Shown: in pieces, positions 22,132-34,360 of the stretch
Layout of the letters: every line of letters starts with the position of its first letter
Numbering within the stretch: the first letter of the stretch is position 1
From: Serilophus lunatus
Taxonomy: Eukaryota > Chordata > Aves > Passeriformes > Eurylaimidae
Direction of reading: 5' to 3'
Assembly (NCBI GenBank): GCA_013399895.1
Contig: VXBA01005600.1
Coordinates: forward strand, 2,778,805 to 2,842,804
DNA length: 64,000 nt
Made by a program: the position numbers and the translations under genes
The notes under the pieces: model-generated
Told to the model about the DNA's origin: nothing
The model's database searches: none
What the model saw: the letters and a program-made list of their open reading frames with translations, nothing else

Positions 22132-25100
22132 TCTTCTTTCCTGTCCAAAAGAGTTTGGAAAGACATTCTTGCAAGGAGAGAGGAGCAATTGCCTCATCAC
22201 ACTGTCATGATCTTATCCGCTGTAAGTGAGTAAAATAAGATAAATGGTTTGATGAAGCTGATTTTTTTAAAAAAAATCGTGTGTCCCTTTCAACCTCTAA
22301 CAATACATCTGTACTAATTTCACATTACTTGGGTTACAGCATTGAAAATGACATCTCTGCTTGAATATCTACTTCTCATGAATATTTCTGAGGGGAAGAG
22401 TGTCCTTAAACTTGCTACTCTAATACTTACTTTGAATTACAGAAATGTAGGAGCTAGTCTTTTAAGCCAAGGTAGCACATATCGTACTGGAGCTGTTGCT
22501 TGTCTTACTCCCCTGTGGGCATTCCTAGAGCAGCTGTTGGTGCCAGGACTTTGGATGAGACATAACTTTGGTCTCGTCTGCTAAAACTGTACTATAGATG
22601 TAGTACTTAATACAGATATCAAACATAATCTGTTCCTCTTCTTAGTCAAACTGTGCTGTATGATGCTTTCATGTTAGTTGAACTACAAAATTATATTTCA
22701 GTCTGGTCTTTCATATACTCTGAACAGGACACCCTGTCAACAGCTCTGCTGCACTTGTGCACTTGCTGCAATTTGGGCAGATACTGGCTCCATCTTTAGT
22801 TCATTTCCCCCACTAGTTATCTAGATTCCAGCACGCTTGGAGGCACCTCCTTCTGTTATGAATAAAATTTGAAATGAAAGACTATTGTGAAACTCTAGAA
22901 CGTACCCAATTCATTGCGCTCTAGGTCTTGGGAAGCCAAATTCGACTTTCCAATCTGTTGAAGACGTTACTTTTAACATGTCTGAAAATGTTTGTTAAAA
23001 ATATGGCAAAAAATTCGCTGGTAACTAAGGAACCAGGACTATCTACCCATTATCCATTGTCAAAGGGTATACTCAGGATTTCTTCAAAATCTGACTACCT
23101 GAGAGGGTGTATTTGTTTTATTTTATCATTAATATTGCCAATATACCACTTGAAACATATGTCTAATCTGATTTTAGGTCATCTAAATAAACATCAGTGT
23201 CAATGGAAAAAATGCCATCCATGATGGAAATTATAATGTAAAAATTCTAAAGATTTTGTAGCTAATGAATTTTGTCCAAAAACATTAATCATCTTAAATT
23301 CTTAAATCATTAGCAATGAAGCCCCTAGTTCTAGCAGACCTGTCAGTACCCTGCCCGTTGTGGAAAACTGCGTGTCACTACTTGTTGCTGGTGAATCAAA
23401 TCTTCAGATTGCTGTACAGATGTTGTATGTAATGAACATTTAGTGACATGTTAAAGGAGGCCTTTTTTCTGCTCCTTTTCCTTTAGAAATCTCTTCAAGA
23501 ACCATCCCTGGATATTGTAGACTATTGATCCTGGGAAGTCCCAGGAAAACAACTGCATTTCCAGGGCTGGGTTTGCAGCATGTGCAGATCCCTGCAGATT
23601 CATCAGAGCCAAGGAGTAGCACTTCTTTTCAATGTCATCCTGGGGCCAGGGCTTCCATCCATTAATTATATGAAAGAGGACCTCCTTTGGTCAAACCTGC
23701 CAATTTTTAATGTAATTGAATGTCACCTTATCCTCATATGACTAGGGAAGAAAAGCAGAAGCTCTTGCTCAACATCCATTTGTTTTATGCCCTTACATAT
23801 TTTTGTGCCACTCGGGGCTTTGTACGTCTGATAAAAGTAGGGAAAGACTGTATTTACCAAAATTTTAGCTAGAGGTCCCAGGAACTAAATTGAAGTGTAG
23901 ATCTCCTGCCTTTTTTGGCTGATGGAAAGCCTTAAAGCTGAACGGCTGCAAGTGGTTCTCGCTCAGGTGAAGGACAGGTTGTCGTGGCTCTCGGATCTGT
24001 CTGTTGGTGATCATTGAGCAAGAGATCTCTTGTTCTGCACCATTTTACAGCTTTTTCTGTGCTGGTCAAACTTATACATGAGTGAATCAGGATCATACTT
24101 GTTAATAACATTTAGTGTATAACTTTCCTACTATGAGAATTTTAAAAAAAGCTTTATGAAAATAAAAGGCATGACCTGAGAAATATTTCTTTTGCTGTAT
24201 GATGTTTGAAACATTTTCTTCTTTCCTTTAAGAAATGAGTGAAAACAAATATTAGGAAGCATGCAAAATAAGCTTGCATTTGTATAAAAACATGAAGTAA
24301 ACATATGCTGCTTTAGGCCAGATTTAAAAGCTGAATCTGACAGTTTCAATTCAGTAAAAATTGATAAGCAGACAGAAAACCTCTTTCTTTCAAAGTTTGA
24401 GCACTGAATCCAGGTGTCACCTTTTTGATGGTAGCTGGCCAATTAAACATATCTCATCATAACCTCATAGAGGAAGTTGACTACAAAGAGGATGAGTCAA
24501 ACTCATCAAGTTTCCTTATGAATTCTTCCTTTTTGTTTTTAGAATAACTCTGTCTTGCAAGATGATGAACTGCCAGTCACATAGGAAGAGAAAAGCAGAC
24601 ACTTCTTTTCTGGATAGATTAAAGTCTCTAGAGGACGGTGAAAGCGAAGCAAATCATGTACATCATCTCTCATATTCACATCAACCCATCAATTGTGGAA
24701 AACATCAGAAGTCAGCGTTTTCTCACTCAGCTGAAATATCATTTCTGTGCTATTTCTAGACCAAAGAGACAAATATTGGAGAAGTGAAAAGATTAAATAA
24801 TCACCCAAAGGAAGATGAAAAACACCTAAAAAGCCAGAGTACAAAGTCCCACTCTATGTCATTGCATGCTGCTCTGTTCAGAGAGTGACTCTGGGAAGAG
24901 CAAACACTAGTTTCTTGGAGTCAGGGAGATAGGATGTTCCACCAGTAGCTGTCTTCTTGTCTTTCTCTATCTTGAGAATTTTTGTTCGGTTTTTATCGAC
25001 TTCTTTTGTAAGAACAGGGCTGTGGAGAAGGACTAAATAGAGAAGTACAGGAACTGGGTGCAAGGAGATCAACTTGTGTTGCTCTCAGGGTATTTCATGA

Positions 25101-26863
25101 GAAACAGACCAACTGGCAGATAAATGGAGGTGAGAGAAGGGGTAGGTGGCAGATTGCCTGTGCTGGCAGGTGAGTGGTGACTGCCAGTGTGTGTGTTCCT
25201 GGGGTCTGATGGCTTTACTAGAACAGACTTTTCCATGGTGGACCCCATGCCCTTTTATGCAGTTGAGCACTGGGTGACCACAGCGTGCTCTGTGTCTAGA
25301 GCACCTGTTCAAAGCAGCATGCACAGCTTAAATGAGATACAAAATGGTTTTGCTTAGTCATTAGATCTTTGCCAGTACCCAGCAATGATTTTACAGCTCC
25401 TGGGTAAACACTGGCACTTCAAAGAATGTTTGTGCTAATTTGGCTTTAAAAATGAGAAGACAGGTAAGACGCCTGACCTCTGCTAAGGCACCTTTTGATA
25501 TCCTGCATTAATACTGGGGTTTGATGATTGTTCATTTTTCCATCTCACAGGGAATCCTCAGTAATGCCTCATTCTGCTCACCTGCTGGCTTGGTTTCTCA
25601 CTCGGGCAGTGGATAATGAAGTATACCTTGCATACATTAGAGTGCAAAGCTGAGCCACTTTTTGTATTGCCACAAGTGGTACAGAATAAAATGTAGGGGA
25701 AAAATCCGTAGTGTATTTGCAGCTGTGCTTGAAATATGGGCATGACTTTCAAGAATTTCAAGGTAATATTCCTAAGATGACACACTAATATTTCTTCTGT
25801 GTACATCCACATTTATTGATGATATGCTTGTGTATGTGCCTATAGTGCAAAATGCCTATTGATAAAGATCCACAAGTCCCAAACTTCTGAGTCATCTGGA
25901 GTCATCAATGGTGATATCTCAATAAGCTTTCTGGCTTTTTGTGTCATTAGCACATAGTGAAATATTGTTTGGAAAGTATACGAAGTTTTCTGATTGTGGT
26001 AACTAGGCACAGCATAGACACTGCATATGTGGTGAATTATTGCCTCTTTTTCCTGTTAATGTTGGAGTGACTGCTTGTTGTGGTTTTGATCTGCTAAATG
26101 GTATGTGGCAAAAGCCATTCTTGTGCAATGTATTTGGCTAAAGTGAGCTTGCTGATGTCAGAAGGTCAGAGATGTAGCTGGATGACCCAATACCTTATCA
26201 GCATGTCCACATATGGAGTGTTGCTATTTGCATACTGATGGGAGTGTGATATGGAATCACAACCAAGAGGACTGAAAACCTGGTGATTATACTCAGTTGC
26301 AGGAGCCTGTGCAAGTTGTCCATTATGGCTGCTCCACAGCCATCTTTGATGGTGTACTTATCATCAGGCATAGTGGTAGGTATACCCATGAGTAGATAGC
26401 ATTAAGTTATAAAGATTGTTTTCCTTATGGAGTTTCAAAATTCAGGTTAACTAATTGCTACCTATGGAAAAATTTTTATAGTAAGAAGTAGCTACATAAG
26501 AAAAACAAGAGAGCTGCTCAATGAGATATGTTGGGAAGGTTCATGTCAGAACAGAAAAAGGATTTTAGAAATGGAAAATCTTTCATTAGGTCCATTAATG
26601 TTATAATTCTACCAAGCTTTGCATTAAAGAGATGAAAGATGTTACTCTAGAAATCAAGATCGAAGAAAACTGTCGGTAAACATGGCATATATAAATAAGT
26701 ACTTTGTGTTCTGATAGGAGAATGTCTAATTTTATCTTTTATTCAGTCAGAAGGTCATAGTTCTCATCTCAGTGCCCCTGTGCTTGGAAATCCATCACAG
26801 AACTTCAGCAATCTGGATTCCGTGAAACATTTCAATTCTTTGCTTTGCTTGAGACATTCTATC
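22132..26863. other. Non-coding stretch with one possible cryptic exon
   Basis: Bases 22132-22221 are bounded by a good acceptor and donor and are open in one frame (see findings), but nothing links them to a gene. A short T7/A8 palindrome lies at 22260-22278. The remainder is AT-rich and repeat-free by eye, with frames of at most about 103 codons and no recognisable domain. Confidence 0.45.
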
Positions 26864-26985
26864 CGGCCTCAGGGAAGTCATTTAGCTTCTCTGTACCTCA
26901 GTTCCTCTTCTGTAAAACAGAGGTAACATTTCCGCTCTTCTCAAGGGCATTATGAAAATTTAAAAAAAATACTCCAAAGCTCGAG
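26864..26985 (+). repeat. MIR-like ancient SINE fragment
   Basis: The order 'gggaAGTCATTTAgCttCTCTGTaCCTCAGTTcCTCtTCTGTAAAA' followed by 'gaggtaaca', then 'CtCaagGGcatTaTGAaaATT', matches the MIR core and 3' region in sense orientation. This is the clearest of three MIR-like relics here. MIR activity predates the bird-mammal split, so copies in birds are few and diverged. The match is by eye. Confidence 0.7.
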
Positions 26986-27122
26986 AAATTCAGAAAGCCC
27001 AGTGGCAGGATCTCAGATAAGGTGCATTGTTTGCTTGAATCTTGTAAAAATCTGTTTAAAACTTGCAAAGATACGTATGCTTACAAATACAAATATCATC
27101 AGTTTTAGAAATACGTAACAGT

Positions 27123-27490
27123 CACATAATCACAGATACAGAGAATATGCTGTGTTCGAAGGGATCCATAAGGATCATCATATCCAACACTTTGTCTTGT
27201 GCAGGACCATCCCCAAGAGTCACACCATGTGCCTGAGAGCATCGTCCAAATGCTTCTTGAACTCTGTCAGGCTTGGTGCTGTGACCACGTCCCTGGGGAA
27301 CCTGTTCTAGCACTCAACCACCCTCAGATGAAGAACATTTTTCTAGTATCCAACCTAAACCTCCCCTAAGACAATGCTAGGCCACTCCCTCAGGTCCTGT
27401 CACTGGTCACCACAGGGAAGAGATCAGTGCCTGCCTCCCTTCTTCCCCTCATATGGGAAGTTATCAGCTACAATGAGGTCTCCCCTCACA
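27123..27490 (-). mobile_element. CR1 LINE 3' fragment, about 370 bp
   Basis: Read on the minus strand it is a CR1 3' region: a segment near 27360-27490 corresponding to 'gggagaccttattg...gcagg', 'gagggagtggcc', 'tttaggttggatactagaaaaa', 'ggtggttgagtgctagaacaggttccccagggacgtggtcac', then 'agcctgacagagttcaagaagc' and 'tgcacaagacaaagtgttgga', ending in a decayed 'tctgtgattatgtg' tail. It differs from the copy at 19.2 kb, so it belongs to another CR1 subfamily. The 63-codon frame inside is not a gene. Confidence 0.9.
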
Positions 27491-27689
27491 CAGACATTAT
27501 TATCATTGGGATTATGTTGATTCAGAGTGTTATACTCACACCAACACTACCTAATCAGGATCAGAAAGTTCTGATCAGTAAATTCAGTAAGTTCTAATCT
27601 CTGTGCAAAGAGTGAAAAGTCAAGACAGGCAAACCATAACAGAGTAAGCTTATGTAAGTCAAATATGAAGGCGCTATTGTGTATTTGTC
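27491..27689. other. Unassigned spacer
   Basis: AT-rich segment between the CR1 fragment and the pyrimidine-rich patch; nothing recognised. Confidence 0.5.
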
Positions 27690-27860
27690 TTGCAGCATTT
27701 CCCTCCTTCCCTCCCTTTCCAGACTGCACCTTGCCTCATTTCCCACCTTTTCTCGCTGAGGGGCTTTGTCCTTCCTCTCCCTCACCTCCCTCATTGCTTT
27801 CCCTGCAGGGTGCCACAGTACTTGCCAGAGAGCCAGTGTCCTCCACCCTGCTGTGGAGAA
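27690..27860. other. Pyrimidine-rich patch with strong acceptor-like ends
   Basis: The plus strand is dominated by CTTCC/CTCCC words. Two acceptor-like ends (CTTGCAG at about 27688-27694 and CTTTCCCTGCAG ending near 27809) follow pyrimidine tracts. The sequence after the second is open for about 33 codons, but no donor is found before the stop. Nothing links it to a known gene. Confidence 0.35.
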
Positions 27861-27927
27861 CCTGCACTGCAAGTTTCAGCTCAAAACAAACATTCATGGC
27901 TGAGTTATGAACCCCTAGAGGGATAGA

Positions 27928-27974
27928 TGGTGAAGTGGATTAAAGCACTAACTCTTCGACTTTGGCTCAAAGCC
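27928..27974 (+). repeat. tRNA-like A/B-box relic (SINE head or tRNA pseudogene)
   Basis: TGGTGAAGTGG at 27928-27938 matches the polymerase III A box at 10 of 11 positions. The bases around it resemble the 5' half of a leucine-type tRNA or the head of MIR-family SINEs (AGTGGATTAAAGCAC). A decayed B box, GGCTCAAAGCC, lies 25 bases further on (27964-27974, 8 of 11). The spacing fits a tRNA, but the arms no longer pair well, so this is a relic, not a working tRNA. Confidence 0.45.
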
Positions 27975-29803
27975 TCATTAGGACAAAAGATTCTCAGAGT
28001 TAACTTTTATTTGTCAGTATGGCTTGGGTTTGGACATGGCAAAAAAGAACAGGAATGAAATGACAGTGGCTGAGGCACACTCGTGAGGTTCCAGGAGAAG
28101 CCTGCACAGCGCTCCAGCCAGTCTGACCTAGTTACTCATGACAAGTTTTGACATTTCAGGAAATATTTCAACTTCGGAAATAAAAACCAACACCCATGGA
28201 TAGCCCTCTGGAGCAAGGGCTTGTGGGAAGAAGAGACGCCCAGCATGGGGTCTCCTTCCCCAAAACTGCAAACTCCTGTTTGCAGTCATCCGACACCGTG
28301 CTATCTGTGGCGGTGGCATGCGGATACCTGGGGACAAACTATGCCTTTGCAGTGGCTGGGCTGTGTCCTTTGTGAGCGGCTCTCTACTGTATGGTGTCTG
28401 CAGGATGGTGTCTCCTCAGGCTCCTTGGTTCCTCCACAATCAGCTTTGCAGTCATGCTCCGGTGCTGAGCCAGGTCTCTGGCACACCATGGGCCCTGTGG
28501 GAAATGTCTAGAAAATTCTGTGTTCTGGAAATAAGTTTTTAGTGTTTTTTAACTCGTGTGCTTGAGTTCATACTCTCAGATGAACAGAATCGTAACTGTG
28601 GGTCTCGAGCTGCTCGGAAGGCTTCTGCTCTCCTCCCATTCCCCTTAAGGAGGAAGGAGCAGTGCTCAAAAGCTTTTGCTTAAATCATCCAGGCACAGTA
28701 AGGCTGAATAACAAAAGGTTGTTTTTGTTAAAATTAGAGGCAGATCCTTAAGAGGTGTGTATATGCATGTTAGTGTTTGCTCTTTCTCTCCCAAATGAAC
28801 AGTTCTCTGAGAGTTTAATTCCATTTGCTGTTTGCAAGGTGGGAAACGGGGAAATAAAAGCATTAAGGAAGGCTTGCCTAAATAACATTTCCCTCAGGAT
28901 AAAGAAAGCTGTTTTTGGTGTATGGGAGCCACTACATTTGAGAGTTTATAGCCATTCAGTCATGCAAGGAGCCCAAGGCTCCTGTGGAGGCTCTCGAACC
29001 CTTGGCCCTTGGGTGTGGGAGGGAATGGGAAGGAATGTGCCTGGGCAGGGAGGAGGAGTGGTTGAAAAGGGGATGAGGCAGTGAGCTGAAGAGACACCCA
29101 GAGAGGGAAGCTGTCTTGAAAAAACATCTTATCTAGAGAGATTTTCATTTTTTCTAATATTCTAAGCCCCAGGACAGGATACACAGATACCCATCCTGGA
29201 TGTCAGGGGTGCTGTAATTGTCCTGCACTGTACTGGTGTTTACTGTCCTTTGGCAGTAGTTGCACAGCATCCCTGGTCCTGCAGTCTCAGTGGCAGCTGA
29301 AACATTCCCATTGAGGAAGCAAAGTAGGACAAGTTTTCAGTACTGCTTTCTGGAGCCAAAGTAGTTTCTTCCAAATCAAAACCGCCTCTTGCTATATAAA
29401 AAGATGCCATACCTTTGAAGGGAGCCTTTTGAATGGAGGGTTTTGAGTCAGAATACTTAGAAAAGATTTTTACCCCTCTGATCAGTAATGCTCTCAAATT
29501 CAGGTTGAGAAGGAAATAGGAGAATGGTGACTATTTTCACTGATCTCCTCTGTTGGACCATTGAGGCTCCTGAAGGATAAACAGCCAGCTGATGACTTGA
29601 AGAGCTTCAAATAAAGCACCGTGACCTCTTTCTTGTTTCTTAAACTGAAAAGAAAGCCAATGGGAAGAAAAAGGAACTGGGATTGAAACTGTTTTCCATG
29701 CATTCCCTTCCTCATGCTCTTGCAGAAACTGCACTGAGGTGTATTCTGTACGGTCTAAATTTCTTCCGTTTGTCTTTTTAGAATCCTTCCCTTTCTCCTT
29801 TAG
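27975..29803. other. Non-coding stretch, no gene seen
   Basis: Moderate-GC sequence with many overlapping short frames on both strands (28128-28542 and 28755-29084 among them), none recognisable. No repeat family is identified by eye. Confidence 0.45.
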
Positions 29804-29902
29804 ACCAACATTAGAGTCATTATTTCTCACTGGTGGTGTATATTTGATCTACCAGAGAGGAGAAAACACAGAAGAAAGGATATATCACTTTTTGTCTTGG
29901 TA

Positions 29903-29972
29903 AGGTTTTTTTGTTTGGCTGGTTTTTTGGTTTTGTTTTTTCATATTTTGTTTTGACTTGGTTTGGTTTTGT
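29903..29972. repeat. T/G-rich low-complexity tract
   Basis: T-runs interrupted by GG, GTTTG and GGTTTT units, as at 10.65, 11.04 and 15.66 kb. It begins immediately after a donor-like GTAAGG at 29900. Confidence 0.75.
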
Positions 29973-32900
29973 TAAAGGCAAACAGTCAGCTTGTTCCTAA
30001 CTTTGGTTAGACCTTCGGAAATATGTAACTGATTTTAAGTTAGAGGCTAACAAAAATCTCACACTTACACCGGTTCTTGTACCATGTTAACTAGTATTGA
30101 AGGTGCATATGGAATTGCAAGGAATACTATACCAGATGCCACTGAGTCAAAAAATAGCTAACCTTAATCCTAGCTACACCCATAGTCGTATGTACATGCC
30201 CTGAGAGATTAGTGCTGGTAGGCATTTCTACAGGATGAATTTGTAACTGAACTAAACAACTTCTGCCAATCACCCAAATTCATACACAAATTGGGTAAGA
30301 ATTATATACAGTGCTGATAAACACCAAGTGAGTAGAACAAATATGTTCCAATACATACATGTTGCATGTAAAAAGGTAAAGAGAAGTGAACCATAAAGTT
30401 ATAATTTAAATTTCGGTTGTATAGGTTTGCTTGTTTTTTGAGAACTGACAAAAAGCAAACTGTACAGTCCATCAGTATAATAACCTGTTCCTACATGCCT
30501 TAGGACCACTGAAAGCAAAGCTAATGAGCTGCATTGCATTTGTGCTTTAAGCTCTTAAAATGCATCATGAATAAATATGTCTGCAGGTTCATCTAGATTT
30601 ATATTCACTGTATTTTCATATGGTATACTCTGCAGAGAATTGAGACTGTAGAAAAGAGAAAAATAGGTATAGTTATTTTTAACAGTTCATAAACTTCATG
30701 AAATTAATTGTTTCCTAATGTGAAAAAACACCCACAAGCAAAAAAAGACATGGAACTCCGTAGATTTATATCAGATACTAGTTTGGCCCACAACAGTGAA
30801 TAAAACCTTATAATAGTAGAGTATGCTGTGGGAAAAGTAGCAACACTTTTTTAGTGTTACTGTACTGTTTTGTGACAGAGGTGAGTTTTGCAGTAATAGC
30901 TCACACAGTTGCCTTTAAAACATGGCATAGGAAGAACAAACAGCTGATCCTGCACAGCTTGGCATGCACAGGTGAAAAGCAGCTGCCTGCCATGCCATTG
31001 ATGTTAAAGACACATTAGTCACAAGCCTTGCAACCTGCACCACGTTGTTAAAGAAAACAAACTCTGGAAGGAAATAGCCATAACTTCTGATTACAGCCAG
31101 CTGGAAATTTTACAAGAAAATAGCTTTCCAATGGAAATAATGTGTGTTTGTCAAAACAGAGATGTGCTGGGAAGCAGAGAGGTTAAACCCTTGCAAGTAC
31201 CTGGGCAGAACTGCAGCGACTGGATGAATGGTCTGATGACCTCAGGTTCCACTAAGAGGTGCCTGGGCTGTGGATAGCAAGTTCTGGGAAGCCCGGTGGG
31301 CATTCCTGTCCTCCCACACGGCTGGGGTCCTGGCACACCCTTGATGCTTGGCCAGAAGGGTCTGCTGAAACCCTGGGCTCTGATGGCACCTGTCTGCCAG
31401 TGAGGCTCTGCATGATTCTTACTGTGAATTTTCTCCACCTTGCTTCCCCCTAGGATTTTCTTCTTGAAAGCATCATTTTCAGGATGTTTGGAAATATATC
31501 TTTGGCAGACTACCTCAAATTTTTCAGAGTGTGTTTCATGGCTATACGTATCTGTTACAACATATATTAAAAATAATTATTGTGAAATCTCTCAGACAGA
31601 AATACAATATTACTTGTATATCACAATGATATACACACTATCATTTAGTAAAATAACTCAGCATGTGATTTATTTCTTTCCAGAAACTGACAGCTCTGTG
31701 CACTGAGTTCATTATTTACACATGTATTCACAGCCACCTATCATCCTATCACCAGTGAACTTCCAACAAAATATAGCTATGTAGTAACAGAACACTGACC
31801 ATGTCTTTCAGTTGTACAAGTATTAATGTTATCTCACATACCGCAACAACACTCTAAGCTATGATTCTTTTATGAAATAATGTAATAAAAGCTGTGTTTA
31901 GAAAGCCTTGTTGAAGTAGCTGTTATAAGCAAGTATTGCTCAGAGAAAAACAACATGGATTCAATAATTCAATTTTTTTTTCATTGCATATTGAATATCT
32001 ATTTTCAACTTCATATGTTTTGAGGATATGCAGTACTCAAAATGTCTAACTTCTTTTTCTGATACCATATCTGTGTGTTTGTTGCTCTATAGGATACTGT
32101 ATTTTAAGTGCTTCGAAGTCCCTGCTTGGGGTGCTTACAATAATTTTTTTTGTGCTTGAGTATATTTTTCTGATATAATATCTCAAACTTGTCTGTTTTT
32201 AATCTTTCTCAAGCTGTGTTGTTATTTTTTTTAAACGGCTTGCACAGTGATACTAGCATAATTCTGCAAACTGCTGGTTCATAATAGAAAGAGCTATTCA
32301 CACCAAACTTTTTTTTATTGTAGGTGTTTCTATGAAATCACCTAGTTTATAATCCAGTACACATTAAATGCACTGTGTGAACATGTTTCTCACAGCTTTA
32401 ATATATTTGTCTCTTTTCATTCAGCATTCTTTCTGAAGTTGCTTACATGATGCTGAAATTAAGGGCATATTTAGAGGAAAACATCAGCTAAACCCACCTG
32501 TTGAACATACATTTATATTTCTTATATAGCCAGCCTGAAAAGGCTTTTACTGCACCAAATGCTGTGCTGACATTTTGTGGGTATTGGTATTTGTACATTA
32601 ACAGAGAAGACTCGCACAGCACAGCTCTTCAGGGCTAAATCCACCAAATAGATAGCCGTGTGCAATACTGAGGCTGCACTGAGAAATTGTTTCAGGATGC
32701 AGTTGGAAAGGAAGAGGTTAGTGGCAGCAGACGTGTCGAAGAAAACTGGAAGAACAAGAACATGCCTTGTGTGAACATACAAAAGAGTGTCAGTTCGTGC
32801 TCAACTCAAAATATCCCTAGAAAGGCACAGTTGCAAAGGTTAAGATTCTCATATGATTGAAATAATTCCCATTTATGTGTTACTTACTGACAAAACTGTT

Positions 32901-33385
32901 GACTTATTTTCTACCATGTATTCCAAGATTTTAGATTTCGCCTCTGTCAAAACCCTGAAGTGAAACATTTTGAAGGCATTTACTCTCCGTCTTGTAAAAA
33001 ACAGTTCTGTTTGAATTGATTGCTTCAAATTTTTTTTATTTCCTCTTTTCACTTTCTATTTTCTTATCTGTGGAGTCTAACTATTATGAATTTTGAAGCT
33101 AGTATGAGGGCTTAAAAAATCAAGATGCGGGTAGTTTTTATGCCTCAGATGCAGCAAGATATGATAAAACAAATTATTACCGAGTGATATGAAATAGAGA
33201 TCTTAATTAAAACTGCAAGGAGATCCTTATAGTACCATTACTTTACTATTTAATTACTTCTGTCTCTGGAAAAATTTCTCAACACTTTCTCTTCAGGCAT
33301 CGTAGATTTCTAGATGCTGTTTTGATTTTCTCATTTGATCACTGATCTGGTGCTGACACGAACAGAGTAAAATCTACTATTAGAC
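29973..33385. other. Long AT-rich non-coding stretch
   Basis: Repeat-poor AT-rich DNA. The parts at about 30000-31140 and 31700-32480 have very few long frames and the look of unique, possibly conserved intronic or desert sequence. The part at 31150-31450 is GC-richer with chance frames on both strands. Nothing is recognised as an exon or RNA. Confidence 0.45.
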
Positions 33386-33465
33386 CCCCTTACCATGGCA
33401 GGGAGGTTGGAACGAGATGATCTTTAAGATTCCTTCTAATCCAAACCATTCAATGATTCTATGAT
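33386..33465 (+). mobile_element. CR1 LINE 3'-end fragment
   Basis: The last 80 bases of a CR1: 'ccatggcagggaggttggaacgagatgatctttaag', then 'ttccttctaatccaaaccattc' and the octamers AATGATTCT and ATGAT. It is 5'-truncated just upstream. Confidence 0.92.
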
Positions 33466-34307
33466 AACAGGCAAAGAAAGCGTAATCTTTTGATTTTTCA
33501 TTTTATTGAGACAAATATTTCTTAAAGAAATTATGAAGAAGAAACTCATTTTCCATTTTTGTTGCCCTGCACTGCATTGTACAGCTGATTACCCTCACAT
33601 CACTAACAGGCTACAGAAAGCACTGAACCTCTTTTTGTTTTTGTAGTGTTTCTCTTCATACCTGCAGCTCAGGAGAATGCCTGGCAATATTGATAGCATT
33701 TCACTTCATTAATTCTTCTTTGTGTGGTAGGGACATTAAAATTGATTTTCTGCATCTTGGCATATGAAGACTCAAAAGTGTGTTACATGCCCTATTGCCC
33801 AAAAATATGCAGCCACAGAGCACAGGTTCCAATGACAGTGACTCCTATGGTACCAGGAGGTCTGAGCTGCTGAACTGGAGGAGCAGAAAGAGGCAGGCTT
33901 ATTTATAGTGCTACTGAAGAATTAGCCTGCCTTTGAACTGCCTGCCCAGATACTCTGATTGAAAAATCTGCTTTCCTGACAGGAGGGAAGGCAAGGGTAG
34001 AAAGGGGAGGGAAAGTTTCAACACACACCTAGTGGAAAAGGCATCATGCCTTCCAGCAGCACCTTGCATGGGGACTTCTGCAGACATATTTTTTGGTCTC
34101 AGGTATTGAAGCTCTGAATTAATGTTGGAAATAGAATTGTTAAGAGAAAGCATGCAAGGAGAAATTCAGAAATAATGCATCACCAGAAACTGAAAGAAGA
34201 ATTCCGAGCATGAAACAGCCAAACTACTGCTACATCTTCCTAGTCTCCAATTAAATCAGCTTCCTTTGCTAATAAAAGTCTGATAGGTCACTCTAGACAT
34301 AGATGTC
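33466..34307. other. Non-coding stretch, no gene seen
   Basis: Unique-looking sequence; one 80-codon minus frame (33911-34153) without a recognisable domain. Confidence 0.5.
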
Positions 34308-34309
34308 AA

Positions 34310-34360
34310 GAGGGAGGGGAGGGGAGGGGAGGACAGGACAGGACAGGACAGGACAGGAGA
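34310..34360 (+). repeat. Compound GGGGA/GGACA microsatellite with G-quadruplex motif
   Basis: GGG-A-GGGG-A-GGGG-A-GGGG (34312-34329) runs into five perfect GGACA units (34331-34355) and a GGAGA. The first part fits the quadruplex pattern on the plus strand. The shared 5-bp period suggests that the GGACA array arose from the GGGGA array by mutation and expansion. Confidence 0.95.
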
